Source of the DNA: Gordonia polyisoprenivorans NBRC 16320 = JCM 10675
GTDB taxonomy: Bacteria; Actinomycetota; Actinomycetes; Mycobacteriales; Mycobacteriaceae
Assembly (NCBI RefSeq): GCF_000241325.1
Contig: NZ_BAEI01000031.1
Span: forward strand, 310,001-374,000
DNA length: 64,000 nucleotides
Reading direction: 5' to 3'
Shown: piece after piece, positions 60,898 through 64,000 of the stretch
Position numbering within the stretch: the first letter of the stretch is position 1
How the letters are laid out: each line of letters begins with the position of its first letter
The notes under the pieces: model-generated
Seen by the model: only the letters and a program-made list of their open reading frames with translations
What the model was told of the DNA's origin: nothing
Databases searched by the model: none
Translations under genes and position numbers: made by a program

Positions 60898-63336
60898 TCA
60901 GAGGTCGCCGGGGAGTTTGTCGCGCCGGATTCCCCGCCAGCTCGGATGTCGTAGATGGCCGGTGCTCGTCCAGTCCATGAAGCGCACCTCGCCCACGATC
61001 TTCGGCAGCACCCACACCGCATTCGCCGCGACCGGCCGGTCCAGTTTGTCCAGAAACGGCGACCGCCGGATGGTCAGCGGCTCGAGTTCTTCTGCGAGAG
61101 CACTCAGCTGGGATTCGGTGAAGCCGGTGCCGACCCGCCCCACGTAGCGCAATCCGGTCTCCTCGGGCAGGCCGAGCAGCAGCGAGCCGATGGTGTGCGC
61201 ACGGTTCCCACGGCCCGGCCGCCATCCGCCGATCACGACTTCGATGTCGCTCCAGTTCTTGTGCTTGAGCCACGAATTCGATCGCCGGCCCTGCTGATAG
61301 GTCGACGAACGACGTTTTGCGACAACGCCTTCCATCCCATGTTCACGGCTGTACTCGGCGGCCGCGGCGCCCGGCCCGGGTAGCAGTGGCGGTACCTCGA
61401 CGTAACGGGATCGCCGGAAGGCCGGGGCGAGCTCCTCGAGTAGCTCGCGCCGCTGCGACCACGGTTTGCGCAGCAGCGACGTCCCGTTGAGGTAGAGCAG
61501 GTCGAACAGGTACAGCTTGAGGGTGACCTCGTCGTCGGCCGATCGGCGTCCGGCGAGCAGCGTGAAATTGGTGCGGCCGGTGGCGTCGAGGGCGACGACC
61601 TCCCCGTCCAGTACGACGTCGATGAGCCCGAGTTCGTCGGTGATGCAAGCGAGTTCGGGAAAGTCGGCGGTCATGTCCAGGCCGGAGCGCGAGGTGAGCC
61701 GGAATTCGCCGCCGATATAACGAACCAGGAGGCGATAACCGTCCCACTTGCCCTCGAAGGCCCAGTCCTTCGAGTCGAGCTTCTCGATGGATTCATCGGT
61801 TGCCAGCATCGGGCGCGGATCACGCAAACTCTCCGGCAGGATCGGTCGTGGTTCGTCGCTCATCAGGTGGGCGAGCCAATTCTTGTCGCCGGTCTTGATC
61901 AACGCGTACCGGCCCTGGACGCGTTCACCGTGCAGCCGGACGATGATCTCGTCGTCACGCCATTTCTCGGTCTCGTAGGTACCGCGATCCCAGATCTCGA
62001 CGTGCCCGCCGCCGTACTCACCGGCCGGGATGTCGCCGGCGAAGTCGGCGTAATCCATCGGATGGTCCTCGGTCTGCACGGCGAGGCGGTTCTGGTCGGG
62101 ATCGTCGGGCAGGTTCTTCGGTACTGCCCAACTCACCAGCACGCCATCGTGTTCGAGCCGGAAGTCGTAATGCAGGCGCCGGGCGTGATGTTCTTGGATC
62201 ACGAAGATCGGCCCACCCGGCTCGTTCTCTCCCGACACCCGGGCCCCGTCCACCCCGGATCGTGACTTCGTGAATTCGTTGTCCCTGAACTTCGTGTCAC
62301 CGAAGGGCTCCGGGGTGACCGCGGCGTTGCGCTTGCGCCGGTACTCGCGCAGGTTGATCACCTGGCCGCCCTCGGCGGAGACCGACTCCGGTTGTGCCGC
62401 ATCGGCAGCCGAATCACCCGACTCCTCCGGGTCGGCTGGGACCCCGTCGTCGTCGAGTCCGTCGAGGAGATCGCCCCACTCTTCGATCCGCTCGAGGACC
62501 TCGGTGTAGAGCAGCTGCGTCAGATCGGGATCGGCCATCTCGTCCCACGTCCGCGGTGCGGCCACCCAGGGCTGTTCGCGGCCCCGCAGCGAATACGGAG
62601 CGAGGGTGGTCTTGGACGCGCTGTTCTGGCTCCAGTCGATGAACACCTTGTGGGGCCGTTCGGATTTCGCCATGATCGCGGTGACCCGATCGGGCTGTTG
62701 CTGGGCCAACGAGGTCGCGATCTGCTTGGCGACCGTTCGCGCCGAATCCGCCGACACCGGCGTCGGGAACCTCGCATACACGTGAATTCCCTTGCCGCCA
62801 CTGGTGACCGGATACGAGTCCAGTCCGGCGGCGTCGAGCATGTCGTGGATGTCGCGGGCGACCTCACCGCACTCGGCGAGGGTGACCCCGGGCCCCGGAT
62901 CGAGGTCGAGGACGAGTCGGTTGGCCTTGGGGCCCTCGGCGGCGAAGTCGGCGAGCGCGTCGTCTCGCGGCAGTCGCCATTGTGGCGTATGCAACTCGAG
63001 TGCTGCCATCTGTGCGAGCCACACCAGTGTTGCGGGTGAATCGGCCACGACGTATTCGATGATCCGACTGCTGTGTTCGACTCCGCGCCGGGTCACCCAG
63101 TCGGGGATGCCCTCGGGAACCGACTTCTCGAAGAACGGGGTGGACTCGACGCCATTGGGCCAGCGTTTGCGGGTGACGAGACGATCGGCCAGATGCGGGA
63201 GCATCACCTCGGCGATCCGCGCGTAATAGTCGATGACGTCGAACTTGCGGGTGCCGGTCGACGGGTAGAGCACCTTGGCCAGGTTGGTCACCGAGATGGT
63301 GTGCCCATCCACCTCGAGTGTCTGCCCGGACGCCAT
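60898..63336 (-). CDS. ligD: NHEJ DNA ligase D (polymerase-phosphoesterase-ligase)
   Basis: The 812-aa product has the mycobacterial order. POL domain (about 1-300): D144 and D146 in LVLDLDPG and D234 in VFIDWSQN. PE domain (about 375-520): VIQEHHARRLHYDFRLEHDG and AGEYGGGHVEIWDRG. LIG domain (about 525-812): nucleotidyl lysine K530 in EGKWDGYR, DGEVVALD and MEGVVAKRR. It fills, trims and seals double-strand breaks with Ku. The three domains are intact. It is divergent from ku across 65 bases. Confidence 0.96.
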   Translation of the reverse strand: MASGQTLEVDGHTISVTNLAKVLYPSTGTRKFDVIDYYARIAEVMLPHLADRLVTRKRWPNGVESTPFFEKSVPEGIPDWVTRRGVEHSSRIIEYVVADSPATLVWLAQMAALELHTPQWRLPRDDALADFAAEGPKANRLVLDLDPGPGVTLAECGEVARDIHDMLDAAGLDSYPVTSGGKGIHVYARFPTPVSADSARTVAKQIATSLAQQQPDRVTAIMAKSERPHKVFIDWSQNSASKTTLAPYSLRGREQPWVAAPRTWDEMADPDLTQLLYTEVLERIEEWGDLLDGLDDDGVPADPEESGDSAADAAQPESVSAEGGQVINLREYRRKRNAAVTPEPFGDTKFRDNEFTKSRSGVDGARVSGENEPGGPIFVIQEHHARRLHYDFRLEHDGVLVSWAVPKNLPDDPDQNRLAVQTEDHPMDYADFAGDIPAGEYGGGHVEIWDRGTYETEKWRDDEIIVRLHGERVQGRYALIKTGDKNWLAHLMSDEPRPILPESLRDPRPMLATDESIEKLDSKDWAFEGKWDGYRLLVRYIGGEFRLTSRSGLDMTADFPELACITDELGLIDVVLDGEVVALDATGRTNFTLLAGRRSADDEVTLKLYLFDLLYLNGTSLLRKPWSQRRELLEELAPAFRRSRYVEVPPLLPGPGAAAAEYSREHGMEGVVAKRRSSTYQQGRRSNSWLKHKNWSDIEVVIGGWRPGRGNRAHTIGSLLLGLPEETGLRYVGRVGTGFTESQLSALAEELEPLTIRRSPFLDKLDRPVAANAVWVLPKIVGEVRFMDWTSTGHLRHPSWRGIRRDKLPGDL

Positions 63337-63401
63337 GGTTCAAGCCTGCCACGTCCTCGAGATGGGCGTGGGACCCGCAGAGACCGGGTGAGGATGGCAC
63401 A

Positions 63402-64000
63402 ATGGCGACCATGCGCTCGATCTGGAAGGGCGATCTGAGCTTTGGTCTGGTCAACGTGCCGGTCAAGGTCTATTCGGCCACGGAAAGCCACGACCGGAAG
63501 TCGTATCAGGTCGACTCGTCTGACGGCACCCGCATCCGTTATCGACGGGTCCGGGAGGGCACCGACACCGAGGTCGAGTTCTCCGACATCGCCAATGCCT
63601 ACGAATCCTCCGCGGGCGACACGGTGATCCTCACCAAGGACGATCTCGCGTCCCTGCCCGTGCAGAAGAGCCCGGAGATCTCGATCCTGGAATTCGTGCC
63701 GGTCGAGCAGGTCGATCCGATCTACTTCGACAAGCCCTACTATCTCGAACCGTCGTCGAAGTCACCGAAGGCCTACGTCTTGCTCGCCCGCGCCCTGCAG
63801 GAGACCGACCGGCTCGCCATCGCATCGTTCACGCTGCGCAACCGGACGCGGATGGCGGCGCTGCGGGTCATCGAGCCCGGTGTGATGACGCTGCAGACGC
63901 TGTTGTGGCCCGATGAGGTCCGCAAGCCCGATTTCGGGTTCCTCGACGACGACGTCGAGATCCGGGACCAGGAACTGAAGATGGCGTCCTCGTTGATCGA
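63402..64000 (+). CDS. ku: Ku homologue for non-homologous end joining (cut by window end)
   Basis: The visible 199 codons encode the bacterial Ku core: MRSIWKGDLSFGLVNVPVKV at the start, then EVEFSDIANAYE, TKDDLASLPVQKSPEISILEFV, PIYFDKPYYLEPSSKSPKAY and LQTLLWPDEVRKP. Ku binds broken DNA ends and recruits LigD. I chose the ATG at 63402 with GGTGAGG upstream; an ATG at 63411 gives the canonical MRSIW start. The gene continues beyond the window, so its C-terminal tail cannot be judged. Confidence 0.94.
   Translation, partial: MATMRSIWKGDLSFGLVNVPVKVYSATESHDRKSYQVDSSDGTRIRYRRVREGTDTEVEFSDIANAYESSAGDTVILTKDDLASLPVQKSPEISILEFVPVEQVDPIYFDKPYYLEPSSKSPKAYVLLARALQETDRLAIASFTLRNRTRMAALRVIEPGVMTLQTLLWPDEVRKPDFGFLDDDVEIRDQELKMASSLI

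Overview
The window reads as chromosome of a G+C-rich, mycolic-acid-producing actinobacterium, most like Gordonia or a near relative in the Corynebacteriales. Grounds: very high G+C third positions, GTG starts and several leaderless-looking promoters, two secreted mycolyltransferase-type esterases, two PE-PPE-domain hydrolases, a DUF3068 protein, a three-subunit PntAA/PntAB/PntB transhydrogenase, a POL-PE-LIG type LigD next to Ku, and two KstR-type sterol-regulon operators. The genus is an inference. There is no prophage, CRISPR array, rRNA or canonical tRNA gene.

Layout. 1-5.1 kb: OhrR-like regulator, small membrane protein, DUF1697 protein, then two divergent citrate synthases (one carrying an N-terminal HTH) with a trans-aconitate methyltransferase. 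5.1-10.9 kb: RNase HI, a hydroxyacid dehydrogenase, an autoregulated-looking merR-aldo/keto reductase pair bracketed by two copies of an 84-bp structured repeat, a KstR-site-preceded SDR, a YdeI protein and small membrane/lipoproteins. 11-14.7 kb: heterodimeric ABC exporter with one degenerate ATP site. 14.8-21.1 kb: amine-use cluster of IclR regulator, two APC permeases and a TPQ copper amine oxidase, with repeated operator-like motifs in the divergent gap. 21.1-23.0 kb: the most unusual locus, a Ro60 (TROVE) protein preceded by two Y-RNA-like genes, the first containing a tRNA-like module in circularly permuted order. 23.0-25.2 kb: repeat-rich stretch with a DUF222/HNH (13E12-type) gene.

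25.2-29 kb: encapsulin shell and its DyP peroxidase cargo, then a KstD-like flavoprotein. 29-35.7 kb: mycolyltransferase-like esterase, DUF3068 protein, UbiB-like kinase, and a metal-sensor ArsR plus MFS exporter. 35.8-41.6 kb: L-aspartate oxidase, a proline-rich unknown, and a copper operon csoR-copZ-(58-aa His-tailed membrane protein)-copA under two CsoR-like operators. 41.7-50.5 kb: MFS carrier, second esterase, KstD-like flavoprotein with a KstR site divergent from a membrane molybdopterin oxidoreductase, and tandem PE-PPE hydrolases. 50.5-58 kb: pntAA-pntAB-pntB, a DUF218 protein, a DoxX protein and a SulP-carbonic anhydrase fusion, followed by a 155-bp tandem array of palindromic elements. 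58.3-64 kb: cyclic-nucleotide phosphodiesterase-like enzyme, SDR, dienelactone hydrolase, ligD and divergent ku, cut by the window end.

Recurring themes are stress and repair (OhrR, encapsulin-DyP, Ro60, copper efflux, NHEJ), envelope lipids and sterols, and short tandem duplications that begin at or span stop codons at several loci.
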